Shown here one piece after another: positions 11,111 through 22,621 of a stretch of DNA of 64,000 bases. A program made the position numbers and the translations under genes. Positions within the stretch are counted from its first letter, which is position 1. Each line of letters starts with the position of its first letter. The notes under the pieces are model-generated. The model searched no databases, was not told the origin of the DNA, and was given only the letters and a program-made list of their open reading frames with translations. The DNA is from Bisporella sp. PMI_857. Taxonomy: Eukaryota > Ascomycota > Leotiomycetes > Helotiales > Helotiaceae. The stretch lies in NCBI GenBank assembly GCA_021307315.1, contig JAJSPD010000004.1, forward strand, positions 124,001-188,000, read 5' to 3'.

Positions 11111-12480
11111 ATGGCAACTAAATATTCAGATATTATCGTGGAAAAAACGGGCCAAATAGGCATTATCAAAGTAACCATTACATAAATGTCTACTGTACAA
11201 GTTACACTAACAACTAAATAGTTCAACCGGCCTAAACAACTCAACTCCTTCGGCGGAAAGTTAATGGAAGAGACCATTGACGCTATTCGCACATTCAATG
11301 AGGATCCAGATACTTGCTTTACGGTTCTCACAGGAGAGGGACGGTTCTTCTCGGCAGGTGCCGATGTTAGAGGTTAGCATAGACAAGTTCGACATGTTGG
11401 AGCTGCTGATCATCTTGTGTTCCAGGTTCCGGACTAGACACCAGCAGAGAATATGCCAACGTGACAGAAAAGAAGATAGCTTATCTAACTCGATTCATGC
11501 CAGCACTGGAGGTAAGTATTCTGCAGAGCACAAAACTGGCCTCATTTTGACTGAGACCAGATGCTTCGCTCTATCATCGACCACAAGAAGGTCTTTGTCC
11601 TTGCTCTGAATGGCCCAGGAGTGGGAGGTGGAGCCGCATGGTTCCAAGGTGTGGCGGTAAGTGACAGCTCCCCGGAGTACAACCCGCAATACTGGAAAGT
11701 TCCATAGGCTACTTTACACTTAAGACATGGGTGTACCCATTGAACATACCTTGAGAGTAATACGGCTTGGAACAGCTCCATACTCTAGAAGCATACTCAA
11801 ATAGGCAAAACTAACTCCAAGATTTTGATATAGGATATCGTTCTCGCATCCGAAACAGCCTACTTGCAAGTCCCATTTTCGGCTCTAGGGCTAGTTCCAG
11901 AGAATGGGTCTGCTATCAACTTTGCCCAATCAATAGGCGTCCACCGTGCCAATGATTTCTTCATGTTTGGTCGGAAGCTCACTGCACAAGAACTTCTTGA
12001 ATGGGGCCTTATAAATCGCGTTTTTCCAGTTGAAGGTTTTCATGAGAATGTGAAGAAGTTTCTTGAGGCGCAGCTGGAAGTGAATGACGCAAAAGTAAGT
12101 CATTTGAAACTTAAAGCTCTGGGAAAGCTTGCTAGTGATTTCTTTCTCCATGACGGGATACTTCAAACCATACTTTGAGGGCAATTACGTTTTAGCACTG
12201 TTCTCAAACTCTGCTTGTATCTCTGAGGTGAAAGAAGCTAACTTTGGTTCTCATCTGAAGAGTATGATGGAAACAAAGAGACTACAGAACGTGCAATTGA
12301 GGGACGCAAGACTCCTGGCGGTAGTGAACAGTGTTGATGCTCTTGCCGAAAGGTTTGTGGATGGCACGCCTTTCGCGCGTTTTGCCGTTAAAAGAGCGGA
12401 ATTAGAAGGTAAATCAATCCCGCTTTCAGCGAAAATCGCTTTAACCATGTGCAGCCAAGTCCAAGAAATCGAAATTATAG
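11111..12480 (+). CDS. Peroxisomal enoyl-CoA hydratase/isomerase (crotonase fold), PTS1 SKL
   Basis: Seven exons: 11111-11170, 11222-11372, 11426-11511, 11561-11656, 11834-12094, 12261-12408 and 12455-12480, giving 275 residues. The frame closes perfectly. Crotonase motifs are present: FNRPKQLNSF near the start, the oxyanion-hole FFSAGADVRG, and NGPGVGGGAAW. LGLVPENGSAINFAQSIG carries a Glu in the place used by Eci1-type delta3,delta2-enoyl-CoA isomerases, followed by LLEWGLINRVFP. The C-terminus KSKKSKL is a strong type 1 peroxisomal signal, so it likely acts in peroxisomal beta-oxidation of unsaturated fatty acyl-CoAs. The SKL is encoded by a 26-nt last exon. Retention of the 46-bp intron before it gives a different, longer tail without SKL. 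Intron 5 (12095-12260) is long with a good GCTAAC branch point. Whether it is a hydratase or an isomerase is not settled. Confidence 0.93.
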
Positions 12481-12960
12481 ACTGGAAGTTGAGAATAAAT
12501 CCAAATTCAGACCAAATACATGTGTGCCCGTTGCAAAGCATCCGCCTCAGATATATTGCCTCGATTCGCGTGAGATTAACCGAAACAGCCGTTCCAAAAT
12601 CCGACCGTCATTTCATATAACTACCGACAGCGTCTAATCAATTGCGGAATTCCGAAGGAACTTCGGGCCTGGAAGAACTTTTTGGCTGCCCAATAAATAG
12701 AACTATATTCTTAATCAGTCTCGGCTTTAACTAGAAAAGGAGATCCCTCCTGCACTATTTCTACCTGACCGTCTTTCCGACAAAATTATATTGAAATTTG
12801 ATTCCCGTTGAATCATTCTCAGATAGGTGAGGCCACCTTCTCTAAAGTGATGTGCCCGATTCTATGGTTCATGGTTCTTATAAAGACTCACCAGCTAGAT
12901 AAAATGGCATGCCATTTCGCCACGGCTTCTTTTTTAGGCTCTCTCCCCCAAATTCTCGAA
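12481..12960 (+). other. Intergenic between crotonase and cytochrome-domain gene
   Basis: 480 bp without a gene. A frame opening at 12808 runs in frame into the cytochrome gene, but the internal ATG at 12961 starts a clean signal peptide. The upstream part is therefore treated as 5' leader and promoter. Confidence 0.6.
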
Positions 12961-13784
12961 ATGAAGTCCCTTTCTTTCCTATACAGCTTCTTCGCAGTCT
13001 CCGTGACAGCTCAGACAACTCCTTACACAGATCCTCGAACGCAGATAACATACCAGGCTTTCTCAGATCCGAGTGGCTACACCTTTGGCATATCTCTGCC
13101 ATCGAGCCCAACAACTGACTTCACTGGCCTTTTGATTGGACTCAAGGACGGTTGGGCAGGAATATCGCTTGGTGGATCGATGGTTGGAAAACTGCTAATA
13201 GCAGCCTGGCCTAATGGAAATCAGGTTATCTCTTCATTTCGCAAAGCAACGTATGCTAATTCTCCTTACGGAAACCTTGATATACTGACTCTCTCTAGTG
13301 CATATTCCCCACCTCCAAGAGTCACTGGCGCTTACTCCATCAATCCAGTGTTGAACGGAACATATGTCAACGAGACACATTTTGCTCTGACCTTCCAATG
13401 TAAAGGGTGCATCTTGAAAGACGGTACCACATTCGCTGCAGGCGATACCAACACATATTTGGGCTGGGCTCTCAGCTGTCCGTGTTTCCCTTTTGATTAC
13501 ATCTTTAAGTACTAACTTCTTAGCTAGCGACGCTCCCTGCCGCTACAGCAGATCCCGCCGCCAGACTCCAGTACCATGATATTTTTGGACAGTATGGAGT
13601 CGACCTGATTGCGGCAAGGCCTACAAGTTCTCCAAGACATGCAAGTCGAGCACCGGCACGGAGGGCTAATCAACTGAGACCGTCCTTCCAGTCTGCTGTT
13701 AGTAAAAACTCAAAAAGACAACCGGTTATCGGGCTCAGTAGGGTGAGCAAAGCAGCAGAGAAACACGCAAAGCGTCAAGTGTAG
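12961..13784 (+). CDS. Secreted stand-alone cellobiose-dehydrogenase-type cytochrome (CDH-cyt/DOMON) domain protein
   Basis: Two exons, 12961-13477 and 13528-13784, encode 257 residues. The 50-bp intron has a perfect TACTAAC branch point and uses the second of two nearby AGs. A signal peptide (about residues 1-17, ending VTAQ) precedes a CDH-cyt domain: YQAFSDPSGYTFGISLP, GLKDGWAGISLGGSM, AAWPNG, and DPAARLQYHDIFGQYGVDL. M74 and H189 fit the Met/His axial ligands known for the b-type heme of CDH. Cysteines C143-C146 (QCKGC) may form a disulfide. No flavin dehydrogenase domain follows. The last about 50 residues are basic and probably unstructured. No membrane segment is seen. Such domains pass electrons, for example to LPMOs; here the partner is unknown. 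Confidence 0.88.
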
Positions 13785-14413
13785 GGGCTTGCGCCGCCTA
13801 GCTTTAACATCACGCCTCCGGTAAACGAAACAAAAGCCTCCAAGCCAAAAAGTCTCTTCATATTTCGTGGTGTAAATGGTTTAAAATACGAGTAAGAGCA
13901 GACTCTCATGTGGCCTCTTCTGTTCGTTTAAGCAGATTGTCGTTCAATGGATTGAAAGGGTATAGTATATAGACCGCGCTGGTGCTGCATACATATATAG
14001 AATAGCTATTTTCACACTTTCTCCTCCAATGTTTTGTCCAATTTTCAAAACACCTGTATGCAACATAAAAGAGCTGCAGTCAGTTCAGGGGCAAGCTTGT
14101 TTAGCCAATATGCCCTCTAGGCTGAATTTGGGAGGCAACACTGCATGCCAAGTGGTACCGTGCGGGGAGATCATCCGTTTGGCAGGCACACGGCGATCTA
14201 TTCCTGCGTTTGGAAGGTTCAGTCAATAGTTCTAACTGTCAATTATGTTGTGCGATATGAAGGATGCGGATAATGAAGAATACGAGGCAGTTACACTGCA
14301 ATTCCATATGGGATTCGGAGAAACTTTCTACCATTGAACCTATATTACAACCTTTATTCTGTCACGATGACGGTGATCTTCTTAAGTTATCTTGTTCGTA
14401 AAAACAAATTGAA
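13785..14413 (+). other. Intergenic
   Basis: No gene supported. A 66-codon frame at 14029-14229 has several cysteines but no signal peptide or family resemblance. Confidence 0.55.
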
Positions 14414-15632
14414 ATGGCGTTCTTTATTTATTCGTTACTCATTTCGACAGCTTGGGCACAAGAGCTTGTACCGAATATAACCAATACGGTGGAGCGTGGC
14501 ATGAATACCGAGTGCAAAAAGTGCCCGTACTCGCTTTGTGCAAACATAGCAGCATACGATAGTGAGCAAAGCGTTACTAGTACCTGCTGGACTCGAGGCA
14601 CTGAAATTGGTGGAGATACGTATGTCACCACTATCAAAACTTCTGAAATCTTGGCTAATTCGAAACTCAGGACTTGGTTACAAACCACAGACAACTGCTA
14701 CGTAACTCAATATGACCTCACCACATACAACGGCACTTGTAAGTAGCCTCAGTCGCCGTGACAAAGCATAAAATAATGAGTGACTATGCACAAGATGAGG
14801 AAGATCTCCCATACTGTGGTGCCGCCTCCGAGCGAGAATTCTACACCAAAGCACCAGCACGCACAAAATACATGGCCGAATGCATGATTACGCCGTGGCG
14901 AGGCGCAGATTACATCGCATATCACAAATACGGCAAAGACCTCACCGTAACCTGCTACGCAGACAACGAAGATCAGATAATCAACGATGCGTAAGCTCTA
15001 CTTCCTCCATAGAACATCCAGCACCAAGCCACTTAACTAATCGCGATGAACTGAAAAGAACATGGGTGAAAACCACGCAAAATTGCTACGTAGCACAAAT
15101 CCACCTCACAGAAAAAGTAGACAAGACCGAGCTCGAAGCCTGCGGTCCTATTCCCAACCTGTCATTAAACTCCACCAGCAGTGCTGATACCGTCTCACCC
15201 GACGATCGCTCAGCGGCCCAAAGCTCAACCATCGCGCCGCATTCACAGCCACAGTTCGATAAACGCTACCTCGTCAATGTCACCGTAGGCGAAGACTACG
15301 CGTTGTGCCACAGGGAAGCGCGGGTGAACAGCACCGTGGTGCGCCGGTATCCGTGGGAGCGAGAGGTCTGGCTACAATGCCTGGAAATTATAGATAATCC
15401 CGAGAACGTGACGGATCGGTATTGGAGCCTTACTACGGATTTCTGCTATGTGAGAAGTGTGGATTTTTGGCAAAGTCCTGAAGGCGATAGTAAGTTTCCC
15501 CTTCCCTCTTTTCCGGCCCATAAATGTTTCCTTTTTCTTTTTTCTTTTTTTTTTGTTGTTTCAGGGAAAGCAAGGAAGAGGCTGATGGTTGGGAAAGATT
15601 ATCGCTTCCCGCAGTGTTATAGGTTTACATAA
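14414..15632 (+). CDS. Secreted cysteine-containing protein with three related repeats
   Basis: Four exons, 14414-14738, 14795-14990, 15059-15489 and 15565-15632, encode 339 residues with all phases matching. A signal peptide of about 15 residues ends at TAWA-QE. The mature part contains three related units. Each begins with a Cys-containing segment and ends with W-x2-TT-x2-CYV: TWLQTTDNCYV, TWVKTTQNCYV, and YWSLTTDFCYV. Each unit also has an internal Cys (STCW, VTCYA, LQCLE). The pattern W..TT..CYV resembles the end of bacterial-SH3-like domains, so tandem SH3b-like folding is a guess. A basic tail with RKARKR follows in the last exon. It is a candidate extracellular or effector-type protein of unknown function. 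The first intron's acceptor (ACAAG at 14790-14794) was chosen because it is the only one that keeps the frame and gives a normal intron length. Confidence 0.75.
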
Positions 15633-16199
15633 GGGCGACGACATGTGGATCTAAACAGGTAATAAGCTATTAGGCCATACTGTTTCTCAATATTCTCCAC
15701 ATCATGGAGGAATAACCCGTCATAACCCTCGAAGTAGTCACAAGAACACTTGTTGAGTTTGTACTCAAGAATATCACTGGAGTATTATATTTTAAGCAGT
15801 TGTTTGTTTATTCATTGCTGTAGTTCCAGTGAAATGGCATCTTCAAGCTACAGATGCAAAGGTGTTTCGAGGAAAGACTGTCAGACAGAACATAAACGCT
15901 CGTCGACAGGTCGAATTAGAGGTTTCTCTAGCTAGAACTAGCCTTCATTGGCCTGGAACCCTGAAACCTAGTACTAACTTATCACTTGACGAAGGGAGCA
16001 TAATTAGAAACACGAAAGCATAAAGAAACGCAATAAACTCTATCAAAACCTGGGTATGCATTGCAATCTTATGCTTTTATGATACACGCACGAAAAATGC
16101 ACCTGCCCTTTGCACCCCCAAACTTCCGACGAAGAAAAACAAAAAGATCCCGCAGTAAAAATGCATCAAACGTCCCTATATTAACTCCATCTAACCAAT
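15633..16199 (+). other. Intergenic, convergent 3' flanks
   Basis: 567 bp between the ends of the repeat protein (plus) and BiP (minus). It holds the two 3' untranslated regions, and no gene is seen. Confidence 0.6.
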
Positions 16200-18382
16200 C
16201 TACAGCTCGTCATGAGAAGAAGGCTCATCGGCTCCTCCATCTGGTCCTCCGCTGTATAACTTGCTGGTGATAGGGTATGCGACGTTCGAGAGCTTCTCTT
16301 TCTGCTCCTCGAAATCCTCGGCGGTGGCAGTGGCGCCGTTTGCCTCTAGCCACTCAGTGGTCTCCTTGACGGCATCAAGAAGCTGGAAAATGTTAGCAAT
16401 GCTTCGTCCCGATACTTTAGAGGCTCAACTCACTGTCTCCTTGTCATCCTCATCAACCTTGCCTCCAAGACCTTCCTCATCGTTGATCTGGTTCTTCAGG
16501 GAGAAGGCGTAGTTCTCAAGACCGTTACGAGCCTCAATGCGCTCCTTGGTGGCCTTGTCCTCATCGGCATACTTCTCAGCCTCTTGAACCATACGGTCGA
16601 TTTCTTCTTGAGTGAGGCGTCCCTTATCGTTCGTGATAGTGATGGACTCAGTCTTTCCAGTGCCTTTATCGCCAGCTGTAACCTTCAAGATTCCATTGGC
16701 GTCAAGCTCAAAAGAGACTTCGATTTGAGGTACACCTCGTGGGGCGGCTGGGATACCGGTCAACTCGAATTTACCAAGTTGATTGTTATCCTTAGTCATA
16801 GTACGTTCTCCCTCGAAGACCTGGATCAAGACGACTGGCTGGTTATCAGCGGCGGTCGAAAAGATCTGTGACTTGCGGGTTGGGATAACGGTATTTCTTG
16901 GGATCAACTTGGTCATAACACCTCCGGTGGTCTCGATACCAAGAGTCAATGGATTGACGTCCATGAGAACGAGTTCCTCAGTTCCCTCCTCACCAGACAA
17001 GACACCACCTTGGACAGCGGCGCCAAATGCGACGGCCTCATCAGGGTTGATACCCTTGCTGGCCTTCTTACCTCCGAAGTACTCCTCAAGAAGCTCAACA
17101 ACCTTGGGAATACGAGTGGAACCACCGACCAAGACGATGTCGTCAACCTCACCCTTCTTAACCTTGGCATCCTTAAGGACCTGTTCAACGGGCTTGAGCG
17201 TCTTTTTGAAAAGATCAATGTTAAGCTCTTCGAACTTGGCCCGGGTGAGGGTCTCAGAGAAGTCCTTGCCTTCGAAGAAAGCTTCGATTTCAATACGGGT
17301 GGTCTTCTGGGAGGAAAGAGTACGTTTGGCTTTCTCAGCCTCGCGCTTTAATTTACCCATAGTCTTTAGGTCCTTGGTGATATCGACATTGTTCTCCTTG
17401 TTGTATTTCTTGGCAAAGTAGTTGATAATTCTTTGGTCGAAATCCTCTCCTCCCAAGTGGGTATCACCAGCGGTGGAAAGAACCTCAAACACACCACGGT
17501 CAATAGAAAGGAGAGACACATCGAAAGTTCCTCCTCCAAGATCGTAGACAATGATTTGGCGCTCCCCTCCAGTCTTGTCAAGACCATAGGCAATAGCGGC
17601 CGCGGTAGGCTCGTTAACGATACGGAGGACGTTCAAACCGGCAATTGCTCCGGCATCCTTAGTCGCTTGTCTCTGGTTATCGTTGAAGTAGGCTGGAACA
17701 GTAACAACTGCGTGTGTAACCTTCTTTCCTAAGTATGATTCGGCGACCTCCTTCATCTTTATGAGAATGGTAGCGGAGACTTCCTCAGGGGTGAAGGTCT
17801 TTGGGGAACCATTGACTTTGACACGGACGGAAGGCTTGCCATCCTTTTGGACGACCTCGAATGGGAAGTGCTTCATGTCACTTTGAACATCCTTATCTGA
17901 GAATTTGCGACCGATCATTCGCCTAAGAACAGTTGTCAGAATAGGAAAGAACAGATTGCAAGAAGCAAAAACTTACTTGATATCAAAGATAGTGTTCTGT
18001 GGGTTGGCAGCAGCCTGGTTCTTGGCTGCGTCTCCAACAAGTCTCTCCTCATCGGTGTAAGCGACGTATGAAGGTGTTATCCGGTTTCCTTGGTCATTGA
18101 CTAGAATTTCAACTTTGCCCTTCTGCATCACACCGACACAGGAGTATGTGGTTCCAAGATCGATACCAATAACTATCGCGTGCTGTCAGTAAACGATTCC
18201 CGAAACTGCAGGTGAGATAGTAGAGAGTACGTACCGGTACCATAGTTCTCTGCTAATGGCTCTTGAGCATCGGTGCTCTCAGCCGAAACTGTCTGAACAA
18301 ACGCTAATGGGGAAAATAAAAGAACGAGATAGAAAAGGGCACTGAGGCCTAGAAACAGGGAGGATCTGTTCCCTCCTGCCAT
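16200..18382 (-). CDS. kar2: ER-lumenal Hsp70 chaperone BiP/Kar2
   Basis: Four exons on the minus strand, 18382-18235, 18172-17977, 17922-16434 and 16382-16200, encode 671 residues, a normal BiP length. An N-terminal signal peptide of about 34 residues ends at QTVSA. The ATPase domain shows [72 protein letters not shown] and [12 protein letters not shown]. The substrate-binding domain follows after [13 protein letters not shown]. The C-terminus is SSHDEL, the ER retrieval signal. BiP binds nascent chains entering the ER, drives translocation with Sec63, and holds the UPR sensor inactive. The introns (62, 54 and 51 bp) are in phases 1, 2 and 0. I looked for a yeast-type UPRE (CAGCGTG) within 300 bp of the start and did not see one. 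Confidence 0.99.
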
Positions 18383-21157
18383 CTTGATGCTCTGATCAAT
18401 GTGACTATAGGTGATGAGGTGGTGGTGAAAGTGCTTAATCTTTTTTGAAAGAGAGCTGGGCGAGTGCGTATATTTAAATCCGTGAAAGCTTAAGAACACA
18501 GTTGCGATTAGCATTGGCCAAGCTAAGATCGACCGGAGCTGATTGGTTCGCTAATTTACTCAACCTGTCCTTTGCGCCTCAACCCAGAACTTTAAAACTG
18601 CTGCTGGAAAAAAGGACACTTTTCACTAAACGCCTCAAAACCCCTACTAAACTCGCAGTAGTTATGAAAAATGAGACGGTGTTTCTTTTTTGTAGTAATT
18701 AGTCATATAGGCAACTTGTTCGTTGAGCCTTATGTTCATCCAAAAACCATCCTTAATTTGCGTCCGAACACAACGAAGTATCTGGAACTTTCATGGCCAA
18801 GATATTCTCTAATCACGTGTCGCGGGGCAGAAAGGTTATGGAGTGGCTGAGGCGTTCCTTTCTATTAATATCCCCTGTCACAGCCTTCGCTTCAGCCTTA
18901 AGATAGAATACAACACGATATAGGCCTCTTCTTAATATTCATGGCCTCATTTCTTGAGTTTCATAGGTGTTCTTTTAGCGGTCTGCAGTCAGGATATCCA
19001 AAAAAAAATTTTAAAAAATTGGTTCTATGTTGTTTCACGTCATTTCTCTTGCTATCGCTCCAGATTAGAAAAGCTAATTCATTAGCGGACTAAGACTAGG
19101 AGTTCCATCTATATTCAGTGTTCTCTTATCCTGTCAAGTTATTTAATGTGTGAATTCATATCTACATCAAGCTTCGACATACCAGTGTATATCCCATGTG
19201 TTTAAGTATATCTGGGACAGAAGACGAAGTCATGAGATCCATTATGCAACTAACCACGTAGCTCAAGTCGTGAAAAGGTAGCCGCAAAGATATAATTTTC
19301 CTCAAGGTGTCGAGTGCATAGGATCTAAGAAGAGCAACAATGTTTGATTGCTTCCCTGGGCAGGCTTCAGTTACTTAGACCAACACAGTCACTGCCCCTA
19401 AATCTGCCCATTCTCCTAGATCTTCTCTTTATTTGACCATATTCATACTTGCACCTAATCACGCTTCACACTACAATGTGCACGGCTCCCATGATAGATT
19501 GTCAGATCATACCTCGCATTATCAATTTGCCGCTTTGCACTGCAGTCTGCGAGGTAAGTATGGCGGAGGATTAGGCTGCGACCAACAATCTTAATATCTC
19601 CCTAAGGCTTAATTCAGCTGCTAACTCCCCCATGGATGAGAAGGATACATGAGGCTGCTAGAATGGCGCCATGAAAGTGGTTGAAGGAAGTACTGCAAGG
19701 AATATGATGGCCTTCATAGTTGCTTAAGTGAGGGCGATGGAGTTGTTGTGTATTTGTATGAGTGTTCCTGGAAAGGTGCTCTGGAGAGTTTTGGAGGAGT
19801 GTACTGCTAGTACTTACAGGTCCCCCAAAAATATCTTTAGAATTCACGAAAATTTATGGCTTTGTTTCTAGGCACTACAAGAATGGGGATGTGATCTTCG
19901 TGATAGCTCCTGAAGAAATTGAGAAAGCTACAAGGCAGAGAGATGTCATTCATCTAGACATGCGTCATAGATCCTTCTGCATAGAGAGGTCATGTTGCCT
20001 GTACCAGGCTATGATTTCGTGCAGATATACAAGTCAAAAATAAGAGGATAGAAGGCCCTGAAGATCACCTGTTGAGTTTGCGACTCTTGGTACAAATGTT
20101 TGTGGAATATTATGGTGCAATAGCCTATTATCTACAGAGAAATAGCGCAAGCTCCTCTAAATATGAGGGACAAGCGAAGAGACTCGCCTCACGAGCCAAG
20201 TAACTGCTCCATCCTTGGAGCCAGGAGATGCTATCAACTGATCATCCTTCGCAAGGGAGGTATCTCGCGAAACTTTAGGTGAAGTTTCTCTCCGCTATTC
20301 AATCTATTCTCATCAACCTTATATGTGTCTACTATGGCATCTTACCCCATAGAACAAAGCATTCTTATGCGGGAGCAGGTATTCGACAGAGTTGGAGATG
20401 TTGGCGGCAGTGAGCTCGGAGACGAAGCAACGAGTTCATGGATAGTACCACATGCTTCTTCACAAAAAGATGTCGAAGATTCTCCTTCCCCCTCGTTGAT
20501 TATGCCATATTAGCTCAAGGGGATCAGCCAGTCGTTCCCCCAAGTCCCCTCCGCTGGGAGTTAAGACTAGTGCAAGTAACAAACTGGTAAAGGTGGAACG
20601 CGGACGTTTTACAAGTCCGTAATAGCACTCATAAACGCTCTTTCCGCCACCATGCTCCACTCAGGAATGGTCGATAGTTGAGCTATTTCAAGACAAGTGT
20701 TTGTTCCCAAATTTCCAGGGAAATGACCATGGAATGTTAGCATGAGTACTGCAGAGATGTTGGCTGCTCAATTTCGTTACTTATATGCTTGGCTATTACC
20801 TCGAGCAGCGAGCCAAAACACTAGATTACAAAAATGACAAATTTCGAGTGTCTACAAGTGCTATTTGTTTTGCGGTACCAAGCCTTAGCAATTGTTCTAG
20901 ACTTGCTTGTCGTTCTCTTTAGGAAATTCCTGGATTGAAGTGTCTGGTAAAAAGGTCAAGTCTATTTTACAGAACAGCACAATTTATTCTCCACTGTTGA
21001 TTTCAGGTGCTTTTATGCCAGTATAACTTTTACAGTCATTGAATAGCTGTTGTGAAAGAAGGACAAATTGTAGTTACCTGTCATCACGTGCTCACGCGAC
21101 ATCAAAACAAGCATTGCAAACAACATTCCAAATTCATCTACACTAAATAGCTACATT
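18383..21157 (+). other. Long intergenic region between BiP and a fungal hypothetical gene
   Basis: 2.8 kb without a supported gene. The first 200 bp is the BiP promoter, with inverted CCAAT boxes (ATTGG at 18513 and 18542). The rest is AT-rich with only short unrelated frames (19614-19847 minus, 19762-20043 plus). Confidence 0.55.
18469..18479 (-). promoter_or_regulatory. TATA-like element of the BiP promoter
   Basis: An ATTTAAATATA element lies about 90 bp upstream of the BiP start codon on its coding strand, a reasonable TATA position for a highly expressed fungal gene. Confidence 0.45.
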
Positions 21158-22621
21158 ATGACAGAGCAACAAAAAATGGAGCCTGGACCATCCTATAACG
21201 TCGATATGGACGAGATCAGTATCCCAGATGTCGAAGGCAAATTCAATAACTTGACCTTCAAGTACAGTGGCTGGAAAGGGTTCTCACAAAATGGGCACGC
21301 ATATAACGCGGATTTGGAACACGAATTCCGTATGTTAGAACCAGTACGAACTCCAACGGGAAGAATTGCAAAGCATCAGCCACGGAAGAGCAGCATTCCA
21401 CACCATTTGACTCTTGTAGGATACTGGAAGGCGCAATGCATATTCCGAGGACTACCCACCGCTGGTAAAATTGATGAGCTAAAACATCGCCTACGCCCTA
21501 ATATGGGTATGCCAATGATACAGGAACTGAAAGAGTTACAAAAGAAATTATATGAACAGTATGAAGAGAGAATGGAAATTGCAACGCGTGATTGGGAGGC
21601 TAAGAAACGGGCGAGGCGGGAAGCTGAGTTAGCCCAAACTAAGGAACTTTTGCAAGAATACTTCCCTACTGGAGTCACGGATAATGGTTCACAGAACAGA
21701 ATCATTATGGTGAAGCTAGGGGCGAAGCCCCAATTGCATGAAGCAGCCGCATCGCTTGGATTAGCAAGTGCCGACACCGACCACCCTCTTCAAACCTTTT
21801 TTCTTACGGTCGGATATACCATCATTGGACGTTCTCAGGCGATCGTGAATCGCAAGCTGGAGAGCCTAAAGAAGAAAAAGGAAGCCAAAGAGAAAGCAAG
21901 AATTGAAGAAAAAAGGCGGGAGGCCGAGCGAAAAGTGTTGGAAGAGCGGCGCAATTACGGGCGAGTTGTAAATGCATCAGCTAAAGGTAGTGGCCCATGG
22001 ACTGTTGACGGCACATACTCAGTCAAATTCCCGTACATCCAAAAACACTACTGTCAAGGAGATATTCAGCTCACCCTCCAAATCGGGCACGAGGAGACTA
22101 AGAACGGCGTGCAGATGTATGCAATCTTCGATTTTGGGATCATCTCTGGGGTAATGCGTTTTGAGACCAAGGAGAGTGCTAAGAGAGGCCAAGGAAAGAC
22201 ATCTGATGATACAGCGGAAACAGCAAGCAAGAAACGGAAGAGAGACGAGTATGACTATTATGGATGGTATTCCGACGACCCATATGACAGCGACAACCGA
22301 ACTCCCACCCCGGAAGCATTTTACCTCAGCCCCGCGGAAAGACCATCCCTCAAATCTCCAACGTGGAGTTACCGCTGGCGTGGTCGCGACATCGAATCTA
22401 TAATATGTGTGGATTCCGATAAGAAGCTGTTCGAAATAACCTTTGGCGGCCCTGCGGGGACTGAAATTACTGGCGCGTTTGGAGGCGACCTCGTTCCAGA
22501 TGGTAGCGAATTCACCGGTATAAAAACGTCAATGGCAGCTCCGAGGGTCGGATCTTGGAGTGAATGGCATGAGCTGAATGAGACGGGTTATGATCGAGAA
22601 TGCGCTCATAGGTGGTGTTAA
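21158..22621 (+). CDS. Fungal-specific hypothetical protein with SAP-like segment, coiled coil and nuclear signal
   Basis: A single exon of 487 residues. Residues about 85-110 (GYWKAQCIFRGLPTAGKIDELK) look like a SAP-type helix-turn-helix, where proteins use an RGLPT-G-K-xEL pattern. A charged helix follows (ELKELQKKLYEQYEERME). A second long charged helix, rich in K, E and R, lies around 230-265. The C-terminal half has beta-type signature stretches found in fungal hypotheticals: DGTYSVKFPYI, MYAIFDFGIISGVMRF, a KKRKR nuclear localisation motif, SYRWRGRD, EITFGGPAGTEITGAFGG. No catalytic motif is seen. Nuclear location and nucleic-acid contact are inferences from SAP and KKRKR. The start ATG at 21158 is the first in a long frame. 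Confidence 0.85.
   Translation: MTEQQKMEPGPSYNVDMDEISIPDVEGKFNNLTFKYSGWKGFSQNGHAYNADLEHEFRMLEPVRTPTGRIAKHQPRKSSIPHHLTLVGYWKAQCIFRGLPTAGKIDELKHRLRPNMGMPMIQELKELQKKLYEQYEERMEIATRDWEAKKRARREAELAQTKELLQEYFPTGVTDNGSQNRIIMVKLGAKPQLHEAAASLGLASADTDHPLQTFFLTVGYTIIGRSQAIVNRKLESLKKKKEAKEKARIEEKRREAERKVLEERRNYGRVVNASAKGSGPWTVDGTYSVKFPYIQKHYCQGDIQLTLQIGHEETKNGVQMYAIFDFGIISGVMRFETKESAKRGQGKTSDDTAETASKKRKRDEYDYYGWYSDDPYDSDNRTPTPEAFYLSPAERPSLKSPTWSYRWRGRDIESIICVDSDKKLFEITFGGPAGTEITGAFGGDLVPDGSEFTGIKTSMAAPRVGSWSEWHELNETGYDRECAHRWC

Noticed and set aside
16783..17421. 212-codon plus-strand frame and other frames over the BiP gene
   Set aside because: Antisense shadow of a highly conserved Hsp70 coding exon with strong codon bias.
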